Part shown: positions 24,903 to 34,201 of the stretch, in pieces
How positions within the stretch are numbered: the stretch's first letter is position 1
Layout: the number at the start of each line of letters is the position of its first letter
The notes under the pieces: generated by a model
What the model saw: the letters and a program-made list of their open reading frames with translations, nothing else
Told to the model about the DNA's origin: nothing
Databases searched by the model: none
From: Cohnella sp. SGD-V74
GTDB lineage: Bacteria; Bacillota; Bacilli; Paenibacillales; Paenibacillaceae
Direction: 5' to 3'
Assembly (NCBI RefSeq): GCF_003001675.1
Contig: NZ_PVYW01000002.1
Coordinates: forward strand, 124,001-188,000
DNA length: 64,000 bases
Translations under genes and position numbers: made by a program

Positions 24903-27174
24903 ACCCACGCTTGAATTCCGCCAGGGAAGCCGCCGCGGCCCCGCAGCCCCAGTCGAAAATCGTGAATTCCCCGAGTCCGTCGACGGGTGTGCCGTCGTGG
25001 TGGTTGAAGTTTTCCATGTGGAATCCGTAGTCCCGTTCGTCGAAATGCGGGTGGACCCGCTCGTAGATCGCTCTCACCCCCGCGTTCTCGGGACAGTACA
25101 TCATATAGAACGAAGCTCTCAGCGCCCATTCGGCGCGAGCCCAGTAGCTCTCGTTGCCGGTCAGCCGGTAGTAGTCCAAATACGTCAGCGCGAACAGACT
25201 CTGCCGCGCATCGTTCCATTCATCGTCGCTGGTCATAACGCCGAAGCCCCCGACCGTCGGCACGGGGAAAAACGGTGCCTGCCAAATTTGCTGGTACAGC
25301 GAAGCCTCCGCCAGCGCCTGCTCTCCGAGATCTAGCCATTCGGCGTCCCCGCTTAAGACGTAAGCTTCCTTCATCGCTTCAGCCGTCCAATAGATGCCGA
25401 AATTGCACTGATTATACAAGCCGCTCCGGGCGTCCTTCTCACCGAATTGCTTGCCCTCCCACTGCTTCGAACAGGACCAGTACGTCTCGAAATCTTCCCA
25501 GCGCCCCTCCGGCATGATGCTCTCCGCGACGAAGCCGGCCGCGCGAAGGGCGGAGGCGGCGTACCTTTTGTCCGGTCGCAGCCGATTCAGCAATCCGAGC
25601 AGCATGACGTGCGCGGAAGTCTCCGGGCTTTCGATCAGAAACGGAGACGTGCCCGAGCCGTCCGCGCGAACCCAGGCGGGAAATCCCCCGTCGTCCCTTT
25701 GCAGCTTCAGAAGCCGTTCCGCGTAGCGGATGACGAACGGCAATATCCGTTCGTCCGCGCGAATGTCGCGATACCATTTGAGCAGCCACCAGCACGTCCA
25801 CGAGGCGTCGAGCAGATGGACGTGCTCCTCGTGTCCGGCGGGGCGGCGCGGCCCCGACATGTACCAACGTCCGGATTCCCAGCGCCCGTCCTCACCAGCC
25901 TGATAATAGCCCGGAAACAAACCGTCCGTCTGGGGGGCCGACAGCGCGAAGTTAAGCGCGAGCTCGGCTTTCTCCGTCCAGTCCGCGCGCCCCATCTCCT
26001 TGCCTCGAAGCGCGTAGCCGTAGGCCGACCTCAAGCTGCAGAACCAGGCCTGGTTCCACAGGCTCTTCGGCTCACGCCATTCCTCTTCATATCCGAATCC
26101 AGGCTTCTGCCGGGCGCAAACGATGAAGACGACGCCTCCGACCTCGGTGCCGTCCGGCATTCGGAACTGCTGCCAGACGACGTCCTTCCACCGGTCCAAT
26201 GCCCAGCCATAGGCGTAATCCACATAAGGCTCCAACGAACGCAGCAAGCTCGCATCCGGGAACTCTGCCAAGACGGAGCTGCCTTGCTGAGCTTCCGCAC
26301 TCTCGGCCTCACCTGTACCTCCCGCACCTACAGGCTCATCTCCGCCCCTTGCGCCCTCCGGTCCGTCGAGCGCCAATCCGCTTTCTGCAGCCACGAGAAT
26401 CCTCCGGACGTCATGAGTTCCCGAGCCCTCCGGTCCGTCGAGCGCCAATCCGCTTGCCGCGCCGACAGACGGTCGAACCGCATTCGGCGCCGTCGATACC
26501 GGCATGTTCCCGCACCCGAATCTCTCCCACAGAAACCGCTCGACCGCGCGCAAGTCCCGCTTCCGCTGCCCGGCCGTTTTCTCCCATTCCGCCAAATAGA
26601 ACCGGAAGCGAAGGGGCTCGGACCGCTCGACTTCTCTCGGCTTCAGCTCGTGGTAGACATGCCCCGTCTCCTCGTACTCGCACAGCCCGTACGTCAACCG
26701 GCGATCCTGTACGGTGTAGTCCATCACGTGCGGCACGTCCCGCCCGCACGCGATCGATGCCAGATCGGGAACAAGCGCCGCCATCGTCCGCTCATCCTCG
26801 AATACGATGGCCGGGGAGCGAAACGCCTTATCCCCGATTGTCATGCCTTCGAGCGGCGACAAATGCGGCTTCCAGACGCACTTCAGGCCGGATTCGTTGA
26901 TGAGATACACCTGCGCCCCGGAGAACTTTAGCGTCCCCTCTCCGCCAGCCGGCGGCAGGACCGTCACCTGTACCGAGGCCGCTCTCCGCCCGATCGAAGC
27001 TGTCCCCTCCCCTTTTTCCCAAGCCAGCTCGACTTCGATCTCCGCTCCGCCGGCGTCCGCGGTCCAGAACGCGCCGTTCTCCTCGTACCGCGCGACGCTC
27101 GGCGCGATCTCGCGCCATCGTCCGCCATCGTGCCAGAGAAGCCCGATTTTCTCGCCCAACCCTAACGGCAGCAT
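24901..27174 (-). CDS. Putative six-hairpin glycosidase
   Basis: 757 residues, no signal peptide, so cytoplasmic. The N-terminal ~270 residues form a beta-rich domain. After a ~65-residue Gly/Ala/Glu-rich linker, residues ~340-750 are helical with repeated Trp/Tyr-rich hairpins (SLWNQAWFCSLRSAYGYAL, LLDASWTCWWLLKWYRDI, DDGGFPAWV, SLFALTYLDYYRLTG), the look of an (alpha/alpha)6 barrel glycoside hydrolase; I cannot name the GH family. It is the last gene of an operon with two permeases (the gap to the preceding stop is 5 bases) and a sugar-binding protein, so it probably acts on the imported oligosaccharide. ATG 27174 has AGGGG eight bases upstream. The linker holds an in-frame duplicated block (SGLALDGPEG twice), absent from typical enzymes. 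Confidence 0.7.
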   Translation of the reverse strand: MLPLGLGEKIGLLWHDGGRWREIAPSVARYEENGAFWTADAGGAEIEVELAWEKGEGTASIGRRAASVQVTVLPPAGGEGTLKFSGAQVYLINESGLKCVWKPHLSPLEGMTIGDKAFRSPAIVFEDERTMAALVPDLASIACGRDVPHVMDYTVQDRRLTYGLCEYEETGHVYHELKPREVERSEPLRFRFYLAEWEKTAGQRKRDLRAVERFLWERFGCGNMPVSTAPNAVRPSVGAASGLALDGPEGSGTHDVRRILVAAESGLALDGPEGARGGDEPVGAGGTGEAESAEAQQGSSVLAEFPDASLLRSLEPYVDYAYGWALDRWKDVVWQQFRMPDGTEVGGVVFIVCARQKPGFGYEEEWREPKSLWNQAWFCSLRSAYGYALRGKEMGRADWTEKAELALNFALSAPQTDGLFPGYYQAGEDGRWESGRWYMSGPRRPAGHEEHVHLLDASWTCWWLLKWYRDIRADERILPFVIRYAERLLKLQRDDGGFPAWVRADGSGTSPFLIESPETSAHVMLLGLLNRLRPDKRYAASALRAAGFVAESIMPEGRWEDFETYWSCSKQWEGKQFGEKDARSGLYNQCNFGIYWTAEAMKEAYVLSGDAEWLDLGEQALAEASLYQQIWQAPFFPVPTVGGFGVMTSDDEWNDARQSLFALTYLDYYRLTGNESYWARAEWALRASFYMMYCPENAGVRAIYERVHPHFDERDYGFHMENFNHHDGTPVDGLGEFTIFDWGCGAAAASLAEFKRG
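26354..26454. repeat. In-frame 72-bp spaced duplication inside the glycosidase linker
   Basis: A 28-base stretch (CCCTCCGGTCCGTCGAGCGC plus the next eight bases) occurs at 26354 and again at 26426, 72 bases (24 codons) apart, encoding SGLALDGPEG twice on the minus strand. Confidence 0.8.
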
Positions 27175-27179
27175 CGCCT

Positions 27180-28019
27180 TCACCCCTTCACTCCGGACAT
27201 CGTAATGCCTTGCACGTAATATTTTTGCAGGAACAGGAACACGACCAAGATCGGCACGGAACTGATCGACGTCGCCGCCAAAATTTTGCCCCAAGAGATG
27301 TTGCGCAGCGACTGGAACGAGGAGATCGCGACCTGGATCACCTGCTTCTTTTCTTCATTAATGACGACCAGCGGCCAGAGGAACGAATCCCATTGGTTCA
27401 GGAACGTCATGAGTCCCAGCGTAATGAGCGCCGGAACGGCTGTCGGCAGTACAATTTTAGCGAAAATCCGGGTCCACCCGGAGCCGTCGATTCGGGCCGC
27501 TTCGAGAATGTCCCGCGGAACGTCGGAGAAAAACTGGATCAGCATGAAGATGCCGAACACCCATACGATCTGAGGCACGATGAGCGCCGAGTACGAATTG
27601 ATCCAGCCGAAATCACGCATCAGCAAATATTGCGGAACCATAATGACCTCGTAAGGAATGACGAGAGAAGACAGGAAGATCGTCAGCAGCAGTCTCTTGA
27701 AGGGAAATCTCAGCTTCGCGAAGGCGAAAGCCGACAGCGCGTTCACGATCAGTCCCAGCGTCGTGACGACGACGGCGACCAGCAGCGTATTCAGCATGTA
27801 CCGTCCGAACGGCTTGCTCGGGTCCAGGAAAATGTCGCGGTAATTTTGCAGCGTCCATTTGACCGGGAGGAACAGCTCGGGGCTCAGCGTCGCGTATTTG
27901 AAAATTTCCTCATGGGTGCGGAAGGAGCTCATGACCATCCAGTAAATCGGGAATACGGAGACGAGCGCGATTGCGGCCATCGCTGTCAGCCTCAGGAAGA
28001 CGAACGCGGTATTTTTCAT
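27180..28019 (-). CDS. Sugar ABC transporter permease, MalG type
   Basis: 279 residues, six predicted membrane spans. The EAA loop reads EAARIDGSGWTRIFAKIVLP, the contact site for the ATPase subunit, and the protein ends in ITMSGVKG, typical of CUT1-family MalG-like permeases. AAGGAGG lies nine bases before the ATG. It forms the transporter with the MalF-type permease encoded 34 bases upstream and the binding protein further upstream. No ATPase gene is in the window; CUT1 systems of Firmicutes commonly share one MsmX-type ATPase. Substrate probably an oligosaccharide, given the neighbouring glycosidases. Confidence 0.92.
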   Translation of the reverse strand: MKNTAFVFLRLTAMAAIALVSVFPIYWMVMSSFRTHEEIFKYATLSPELFLPVKWTLQNYRDIFLDPSKPFGRYMLNTLLVAVVVTTLGLIVNALSAFAFAKLRFPFKRLLLTIFLSSLVIPYEVIMVPQYLLMRDFGWINSYSALIVPQIVWVFGIFMLIQFFSDVPRDILEAARIDGSGWTRIFAKIVLPTAVPALITLGLMTFLNQWDSFLWPLVVINEEKKQVIQVAISSFQSLRNISWGKILAATSISSVPILVVFLFLQKYYVQGITMSGVKG

Positions 28020-28053
28020 ACGGGTAACCCTCCTTGCTAATCGAATTGCGGCG

Positions 28054-28947
28054 TCAATACTCGACGTCCGTGCGGAACAGCCGCAGCTGCACGATGGAGA
28101 CGATCAGGACGAGAAAGAAGAACAGGAACGCGGCCGCGGCGGCGTAGCCCATATTCATCTGCTTAAACGCCGTCTCGTAGATGAAGTGCACGACCGTGCT
28201 CGTCGATCCCGCCGGCCCTCCGCTTGTCGTAATGTAGATCGGGATGAAAATTTTCAGCGCGTCCATCGTCGTGATGATGACGACAAACGCCATCGTTCGC
28301 TTGAGAAGCGGCAGCGTAATGAGGAAAAATCTTTGCCAAGCGCCCGCCCCGTCCACATGCGCCGCCTCGTACAGCGACTCGGGGATATTGTTCAGTCCCG
28401 CCAGGAAAATGACCATGACGAAGCCCATCGCCCGCCAGATGCAGAGCGCGATGATGCCCAGCATCGAGATGTCCGGATTGGACAGGAAGTCGAGCGCCGG
28501 CAGACCGATCCCTTTCAGGATGATGTTCAGCATGCCGTAATCCTTGTTGTAGATGAGACGGAACACCGTGGATGCGATCGCGAAGGAGACGACGACAGGC
28601 AGAAAATAAACGGTGCGGAAAAAGCCGACTCCCCGAAATTTCTTCTGCACGAGCAGCGCGAGCCCCAGAGAGATCGCCGTCTGCACCGGCAGCACGATTA
28701 TGGTGAAATAAAACGAATGCCACAGGCTCGCGCCGAACGCTTCGTCCTGCAGCAGCTTGCCGTAATTGGCGAAGCCAGCGAACGAAGCTTGCGCGGAAAT
28801 CAGGTTAAAGTTCTGGAAGCTGATCAGCAGCGCGCGGAACATCGGATAAAATATGAACACGGCCAGCAGAACGAACGCGGGCGCGATAAAGAGCAGCGCA
28901 GCGCGGGATTCCTGCTTGTCGAACGCGGCGTATGCCGACTTTCTCAA
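28054..28947 (-). CDS. Sugar ABC transporter permease, MalF type
   Basis: 297 residues, six predicted spans and the EAA loop YEAAHVDGAGAWQRFFLITL. Start: an ATG six codons upstream would place the strong AAGGAGG inside the gene; the TTG at 28947 has that site eight bases before it and is preferred. It pairs with the MalG-type protein of the next gene. The gene is separated from the upstream binding-protein gene by a 53-bp tandem repeat array. Membrane protein of a CUT1 importer for oligosaccharides. Confidence 0.9.
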   Translation of the reverse strand: MRKSAYAAFDKQESRAALLFIAPAFVLLAVFIFYPMFRALLISFQNFNLISAQASFAGFANYGKLLQDEAFGASLWHSFYFTIIVLPVQTAISLGLALLVQKKFRGVGFFRTVYFLPVVVSFAIASTVFRLIYNKDYGMLNIILKGIGLPALDFLSNPDISMLGIIALCIWRAMGFVMVIFLAGLNNIPESLYEAAHVDGAGAWQRFFLITLPLLKRTMAFVVIITTMDALKIFIPIYITTSGGPAGSTSTVVHFIYETAFKQMNMGYAAAAAFLFFFLVLIVSIVQLRLFRTDVEY

Positions 28948-29073
28948 CTTCGGTCCCTCCTTCATGTTGCGTTTCTTGACCGTTTGACGGAACGGGAAAG
29001 GGGAGTAAGGATGTTGGCTACCCTACTCCCCCTGCCGCTCTCGTTATAAAATTGGAGTTGCGCCGGACCGCTT

Positions 29074-29280
29074 CGAGGCACTTTTTTGGCCTCGGCACTC
29101 TCGCCACAGGTTCCGCCGGAGCTCTCCGAGGCACTTTTTTGGCCTCGACACTCTCGCCACAGGTTCCTCCGGAGCTCTCCGAGGCACTTTTTTGGCCTCG
29201 GCACTCTCGCCACAGGTTCCGCCGGAGCGCTCCGAGGCACTTTTTTGGCCCCGACACTCTCGCCACAGGTTCCGCCGGGA
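29074..29280. repeat. 53-bp tandem repeat, four units, between binding-protein and permease genes
   Basis: Units start at 29074, 29127, 29180 and 29233, exactly 53 bases apart and almost identical. On the minus strand each unit can form CCGAGGC, loop CAAAAAAGT, GCCTCGG. The array starts two bases behind the stop codon of the binding protein and ends about 125 bases before the permease start. The remaining bases 28948-29073 hold the permease ribosome binding site and nothing else recognised. Confidence 0.9.
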
Positions 29281-30627
29281 CTATTGCTTATGCATCGCCA
29301 AGCCGTCCTCGATCTTCTTGACCGCCTTGGCCAGCGCCTCGTCGACGCCTCCATTGCCGAGGCCGACGTCCTCGAACAGCAGGCGGATCGCCTCGCTGAT
29401 CGCCGGGTAAGCCGGAGTGACCGGGCGCGGATGGCCGTACTTGGACAGCTGCTCGGCGTAGATGTTCATCGGATACTCCTTCAGCTCGGCGAACGCGTCG
29501 AACGTCGATTGGCGCGCCGGAAGGTTTTTCGTCTCCTGGTACCATACCTTGGCTCCTTCGACTCCCGTCACCCAGTTCACGAACGCCCACGCCTCGTCCG
29601 GGTGCTCGGACTTGGATGTGATCGCCATGCCCCAGCTTCCCGTCGTGCCGATCATGCGCTGGTCCTTCCACAGTGGAGCGACGTCGTAGTCCTCGCCCAG
29701 CTTGAAGTCCGGAAAGTTCTGCTCCTGATAGGAGAAGGCGAACGGGCCGTCGACGTGAATCGCGACCTTGCCGGTCCAGAACGCGTCCTGCGGCAGCTCC
29801 TTCGGCGACACCTTCTCCTCGTTGAACAGCGACTTCCAGAACGTCATCGCTTTCTTCGCCTCGGGAGAATCCAGATAGCCCTTCGACGTCGAACCGTCGG
29901 GACTCAGGATTTCCGCCCCGGCCTGCCAGAGGAACGCCATCTCGGAATACGGAGCGCCCTCATGGCCCGCGAAGCCCCAAGGCGTCGGGTTCCAGCCGTA
30001 GACGCCCTTCGCCGGGTCGTTCAGCTTGCGGGCGGCGTCCAGCACTTGATCCCACGTCCACGCCTCGTCGACGTTTTTGGAAGGGAGCGCAATGCCCTTC
30101 TCCTCGAACATCTTCTTGTTGTAGAACATGACGATCGTGCCTTCGTTGTTCGGCGCCGCGTACATCTTGCCGTCGAAGGTCAGCCCTTCGATGACCGGCT
30201 TCAGCAGGTCGTCCTTATCGCCATCCTTGACGAAATAATCCTCAAGCGGGATAATCGCGCCCGAATTGGCGTAGGAGGCCAGCGTCGGCGCGTCCAGCGC
30301 CATAATGTCCGGCGGATTGCCGCCGGCCAGAGCCGTGCGGATCTTCGTCTCGTACTGGTCGTTCGGAATCATCTGAAAATCGATTTTGATGTTCGGATGC
30401 GCCTCCTCGAACGAAGCGATCAGCTTGTCGAACGCGGCCGCTTCCGGAGCATAGTCGTGCCGCCAGAACGTGAGCGTGACCGTCTCGCCTTCCGGAGCGT
30501 TCGATGCCGCACCCGAACCCGCGGGAGCGCTCGGAGAACCCGAGGAACCCGAATTCGAATTCGAGGAACAAGCGGCCAGCCCGAATGCCAGCATGACGGA
30601 TAGAAGCAGGAGCGTACTCTTTCTCAT
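29281..30627 (-). CDS. Extracellular sugar-binding lipoprotein (ABC transporter, family 1)
   Basis: 448 residues. Signal peptide with lipobox GLAAC, Cys at 20, and a Ser/Gly/Pro linker to about residue 45. The mature part has features of family 1 solute-binding proteins: VTLTFWRHDYAPEAAAFDKL near the start, NPPDIMALD, MFYNKKMFEEKGI, and a run of Trp residues (WGFAGHEG, FLWQAG, WKDQ) that usually stack on sugars. Anchored outside the membrane, it delivers sugar to the permeases encoded downstream. The regulator and kinase genes just upstream on the same strand suggest induction by its substrate. No cre site was found in the 97-base upstream gap. Confidence 0.92.
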   Translation of the reverse strand: MRKSTLLLLSVMLAFGLAACSSNSNSGSSGSPSAPAGSGAASNAPEGETVTLTFWRHDYAPEAAAFDKLIASFEEAHPNIKIDFQMIPNDQYETKIRTALAGGNPPDIMALDAPTLASYANSGAIIPLEDYFVKDGDKDDLLKPVIEGLTFDGKMYAAPNNEGTIVMFYNKKMFEEKGIALPSKNVDEAWTWDQVLDAARKLNDPAKGVYGWNPTPWGFAGHEGAPYSEMAFLWQAGAEILSPDGSTSKGYLDSPEAKKAMTFWKSLFNEEKVSPKELPQDAFWTGKVAIHVDGPFAFSYQEQNFPDFKLGEDYDVAPLWKDQRMIGTTGSWGMAITSKSEHPDEAWAFVNWVTGVEGAKVWYQETKNLPARQSTFDAFAELKEYPMNIYAEQLSKYGHPRPVTPAYPAISEAIRLLFEDVGLGNGGVDEALAKAVKKIEDGLAMHKQ

Positions 30628-30724
30628 TGGACCCTCACCCTTCGGTTAATTGTGCTGCATCTACAGGCTAGCATCCGGCGGGGCTGCGGCGGAATTCGTC
30701 CGCTTCGGATGTTCGCGTATAAAA

Positions 30725-32350
30725 TCATCGGTCCGCGGGGGAGGCGATATGCTGGCGGTATTCGTTCGGGCTGACGCCGTAATGCTTCTTGAATACGCTG
30801 CTCAAGTAACTCGCGTTGGCGAACCCGACCAGCTCCGCGATGTCCGCCAGACGCATATGCGGATCGCCGAGCAGCTCGGCCGCCTTGCCGAGGCGCACCT
30901 GCGTCACGTAATCGCTGAACGTCGAGCCGGTCGTTTTCTTGAACAGCTCCGACAAGTAGGTCGGGTTCAGATGAAACCGGTCGGCCAGCTGCGTCAGGCC
31001 GATCTCGTTCATGTACGAGCGATCGATGTAGTCGCGCACCGCTTCGACCGCCGACGCGCCGCCTGTCGTTCGCGAAGCTCGAACGCCTTCAATGACCCGT
31101 GCGGCGATCCCGTTCAAGTAAGGGATCGCATCTGCGCCCGGGCCGTGCCGCCAAGCCGCATCCGGCAGCAGCCATTCCTGAGCCTCGGGAATAACGAGAC
31201 GGTGGCGGCGGGCGACCTGGTCTACAAGCAGCACGACGCGCAGAACGAAGAATACGACGTCCCGCATCGGACGTCCGCCCGCCTCGATCACCGCCTCGAC
31301 CGTGCCCGCAAACGCTTCGGCATCGGCGTTGTCCAGCGCGGCGACAAGCCTCTTCTCCGTTTCGGGAAGCCAGTCTCCGGGATCTTCGCGCCCTTCGCCG
31401 ACAGTGACGATCTGGGAGACGGCTCCGGGACGGCTCCCGCTCCAGGCCAGAAGCGCGGACAGAAACCCTTGGCGCAGCCCGATCGTTCCCCGGAACGGCT
31501 CGCCTACCCCGATGACCGCTTCGACTTGCAGGTATCGGTTCACGTTGGCCTGCAGCCGCTTGCCCAGCGCTTCCGCGCGGCGACCGGCTTCCTCCTCGTT
31601 CGGAGAGGAGACAACGACGTGCACCATCTGCGAGTAGCCGCGATGACAGAATGCGAACGCCGAATCGGACCAGTCGAACGCCTCCAGCGTCTCCCGGCAG
31701 AGCATGCGGAAAGCGAGGCGGAATAGGCCGCTTCCTTCGGCCTGCTCCCCAAGCCGTCCCTCGGGCAGACGATACTCCGCGCCGACGATCTGCAGGACGG
31801 CTCCGTCGTGCAGCCAACCGTCCAACGCAAGCCGCTTCGCCTCGTTCTTCAGCGCGGGGACGCGGCTCTCGTCGTCGCTCCCGATCCACTCCAGCAGCAG
31901 CTGTTCCCGCAGCACCGAGCGGCTCTCCGACAACGCAAGCCGGGCCGAATCCTCGGAGGCGCAAGCTGCCCGCTCGATCTCCAGCTCCTCGCGCAGCTTG
32001 CCGAGAAGCGCGGCCAACTCGCTCCGCACGACCGGCTTCAACAGGTAGTCCTTGGCTCCGCACTGAAGCGCCGCCTTGACGAAATGAAAATCGTCGTACC
32101 CCGACAGCACGATCACCTTCGTCCGCGGATAGTTTTCCGCGCACTGCTTCAGCAGCTCCAGACCGCTCATGACCGGCATGCGAATGTCGGTCAGAATCAA
32201 GTCGTAACGTTCCGCTTGCAGCAGCGCCAGCGCCTCGCGCCCGTCCTGCGCTTCTCCCGCTACGGCATAACCGAGCGCCGGCCAATCGATCTTCAGCTTC
32301 AGTCCAGTGCGAATTTCCAGCTCGTCGTCGACCAGCAATACGCGATACAT
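30725..32350 (-). CDS. YesN-type response regulator with AraC output domain
   Basis: 541 residues. Receiver domain (1-120): acidic pair in LLVDDE, Asp in LILTDIRMPVMSG, Ser in VLSGYDD, Lys in DYLLKPV. A ~290-residue middle region with no recognised motif follows, then two AraC/XylS helix-turn-helix motifs (about 435-535: IGLTQLADRFHLNPTYLSEL and MRLADIAELVGFANASYLSS). AAGGGGGAATAAACG precedes the ATG; the gene starts three bases after the kinase stop, so the two are translated together. It probably activates the adjacent transporter operon. Confidence 0.93.
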   Translation of the reverse strand: MYRVLLVDDELEIRTGLKLKIDWPALGYAVAGEAQDGREALALLQAERYDLILTDIRMPVMSGLELLKQCAENYPRTKVIVLSGYDDFHFVKAALQCGAKDYLLKPVVRSELAALLGKLREELEIERAACASEDSARLALSESRSVLREQLLLEWIGSDDESRVPALKNEAKRLALDGWLHDGAVLQIVGAEYRLPEGRLGEQAEGSGLFRLAFRMLCRETLEAFDWSDSAFAFCHRGYSQMVHVVVSSPNEEEAGRRAEALGKRLQANVNRYLQVEAVIGVGEPFRGTIGLRQGFLSALLAWSGSRPGAVSQIVTVGEGREDPGDWLPETEKRLVAALDNADAEAFAGTVEAVIEAGGRPMRDVVFFVLRVVLLVDQVARRHRLVIPEAQEWLLPDAAWRHGPGADAIPYLNGIAARVIEGVRASRTTGGASAVEAVRDYIDRSYMNEIGLTQLADRFHLNPTYLSELFKKTTGSTFSDYVTQVRLGKAAELLGDPHMRLADIAELVGFANASYLSSVFKKHYGVSPNEYRQHIASPADR

Positions 32351-32353
32351 CGT

Positions 32354-34147
32354 TTATTCCCCCTTAACCGGCAGTCTCAGCACGATCCTCGTCCCCGATC
32401 GGGACGACGATTCGATGCGCGCGGAGAAGCCTTCGCCGTAATGCAAACAACATCTCGCCAGCACGTTGCGCAGTCCGATTCGCCTTCCGCCCGCGCTCAG
32501 TACGTCGGTCATCCGCCCGCGGGCCATCTCCTCGCGCAGCTCCTCGATCAGTTCCTCGGGCATGCCCGTCCCGTTGTCGGACACCTCGATCTCGATCGCG
32601 TCCCCGTCTCTTCTCGTCTCGATTTTGACGAAAGCGCCGTCGGGGTTTTCCTGACTGAACTTGATCGCGTTCTCGACGAGCGGCTGCAAAATAAACTTGA
32701 CGATCGGCGCATTCCCCAGCTCCGGAGAATGCCCGATCTCGACGCGGATGCGTTCTCCGAAGCGCACCTTCATAATCGACACGTAATCCCGGATGTACTG
32801 CATCTCGTCCTTCAGCTTCACGACGTCGCTGTCCGCCCGCAAGGAATAGCGCAGCATTTGCCCCAGCCATTCCGTCACGTCGATGACCTCCTCGCTCCGC
32901 TTCTGCGCGGACAAGCTGCCGATCGCTTCCAGCGTGTTATAGAGGAAGTGGGGGTTGATCTGCATGAGCAACGCCTTGTACTCCGCGTCCTTGCGCCGCA
33001 TATCGGCCTGGAACTCCGTCTCGATCAGGAACCTCAGCCGCTGAACCATGTTGCGGAACACCTTCACGACGTAGCCGACCTCGTTGCGCGGAATCGGCAT
33101 TCGCGCAAGCGCCTCGTCCTCCACCTTGCCGAAGTCGCCCCGTTCCACGAGCCGCATCGAACTCGCCAACCGGGTAAGCGGCCGGGCGATGCCCGACGAC
33201 AGCCAGAACGCGGCGACGATCGTCAACAGCAGCAGCGCCGCCCCGACAACCAGCATCGTCTGCTGAACCCGCTTCATTTTCTCGAACAGCTCCGACTCCT
33301 TGACCTCTCCGACGAGCGCCCAATTGGCGCTTTTGATTTTGCGATACAGCACCAGATGGGATTCCCCGTTCTGCTTGACCGTCAGCTTCCCCCCGGAATG
33401 CTTATCCTTGGCGATCGCCGCCATCTCCTGCAGGAAGCCCGACATCCCTTCGTCGATGCGCTGCTCCAGCACCGGTCGCCCGTCCATATCGACGAGGTAG
33501 ACGCGGCCCGTCTCGCCGAATTTGATTTTGTCCAGCGGCGTCTGGATTTTGGACGTCTCCACGTTCAGCTTAAGCGCCCCGATATTGCGGAACGAGCTGA
33601 GCTGCACGAGGTTGTAGAGGAGGCTGTTCATGCTGACCTTCTCCAGATAGTTGGGCTGGTACGGATCGAGATGGGCGGGAACCCAGCGGACGCCGTCCCG
33701 TTTGAAGGTCGTATACCAGTCTCCGTCCAGGAAGGACGGATCGTCGTTAAAAGCTTTGTCGCGAATGCCGACGGCCGTTCCGTTCTCGTTAAAAAGAGTA
33801 ATCGAAGAAATCGAGGAATGGTTCAAAGCGATGGAGGAGAGGAACTTGCGGAGCTCGGCGTCGGCCGTAATCCGCTTCTCCTGAGGGAGGCTCTTGTCGA
33901 GCTGGGCGGTAATCCACATCTGCGTCACTTCGTTGCTGAGCACCTGGTTGGCGACGTCCTCGACCTGCGTCGTCAGCGTATTGACGAACGAGGCGTACTG
34001 GTCCATCGTCTGGGAGGTCGACTCCTCGATGGACGTGCCGATGACGGTATTGGACACTTGCGTGAAAACGGCGACCATCGTAATGAAAGGAACGAGGAAT
34101 ACGAGGATAAAGGTGGCGGATAAGCGGGTTCTGAGCGAGTAGAACAT
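32354..34147 (-). CDS. YesM-type membrane sensor histidine kinase
   Basis: 597 residues. One membrane span near residues 10-30, an extracellular sensor region (dCACHE-like, to about 295), a second span, HAMP (about 315-370), the YesM His-kinase domain with phospho-acceptor His in INPHFLYNTLEAIG, and an ATPase domain with FILQPLVENAIKFS, VSDNGTGM and RIGLRNVLAR. The ORF is open 50 codons further, but ATG 34147 has AAGGGGAG immediately upstream and starts at the first span. Partner of the YesN regulator that follows. A strong hairpin with a U-rich tail lies in the 5' region, so expression may depend on readthrough. Confidence 0.92.
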   Translation of the reverse strand: MFYSLRTRLSATFILVFLVPFITMVAVFTQVSNTVIGTSIEESTSQTMDQYASFVNTLTTQVEDVANQVLSNEVTQMWITAQLDKSLPQEKRITADAELRKFLSSIALNHSSISSITLFNENGTAVGIRDKAFNDDPSFLDGDWYTTFKRDGVRWVPAHLDPYQPNYLEKVSMNSLLYNLVQLSSFRNIGALKLNVETSKIQTPLDKIKFGETGRVYLVDMDGRPVLEQRIDEGMSGFLQEMAAIAKDKHSGGKLTVKQNGESHLVLYRKIKSANWALVGEVKESELFEKMKRVQQTMLVVGAALLLLTIVAAFWLSSGIARPLTRLASSMRLVERGDFGKVEDEALARMPIPRNEVGYVVKVFRNMVQRLRFLIETEFQADMRRKDAEYKALLMQINPHFLYNTLEAIGSLSAQKRSEEVIDVTEWLGQMLRYSLRADSDVVKLKDEMQYIRDYVSIMKVRFGERIRVEIGHSPELGNAPIVKFILQPLVENAIKFSQENPDGAFVKIETRRDGDAIEIEVSDNGTGMPEELIEELREEMARGRMTDVLSAGGRRIGLRNVLARCCLHYGEGFSARIESSSRSGTRIVLRLPVKGE

Positions 34148-34161
34148 AGGGCTCCCCTTCC

Positions 34162-34201
34162 GTATAAAGAAGAACCCCCTCCCGGCGTAGCCCGAAGGGG
34201 G
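34162..34201 (-). terminator. Hairpin with T-rich tail directly before the YesM start
   Basis: On the minus strand CCCCCTTCGGG and CCGGGAGGGGG pair (with mismatches) around a short loop, followed by TTCTTCTTTAT. It lies ~150 bases after the GH43 stop and only ~25 bases before the kinase start codon, so it could be the end of the GH43 operon or an attenuator of the kinase gene. Confidence 0.55.

Noticed and set aside
29086..30603. 505-codon plus-strand frame running through the 53-bp repeats and the binding-protein gene
   Set aside because: It is antisense to an intact lipoprotein gene; its start lies in the repeats and no ribosome site is present.
31808..34123. 771-codon open frame on the plus strand opposite the YesM/YesN genes
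   Set aside because: The minus strand holds two complete conserved proteins here; the antisense translation is Arg/Leu/His-rich without family motifs.
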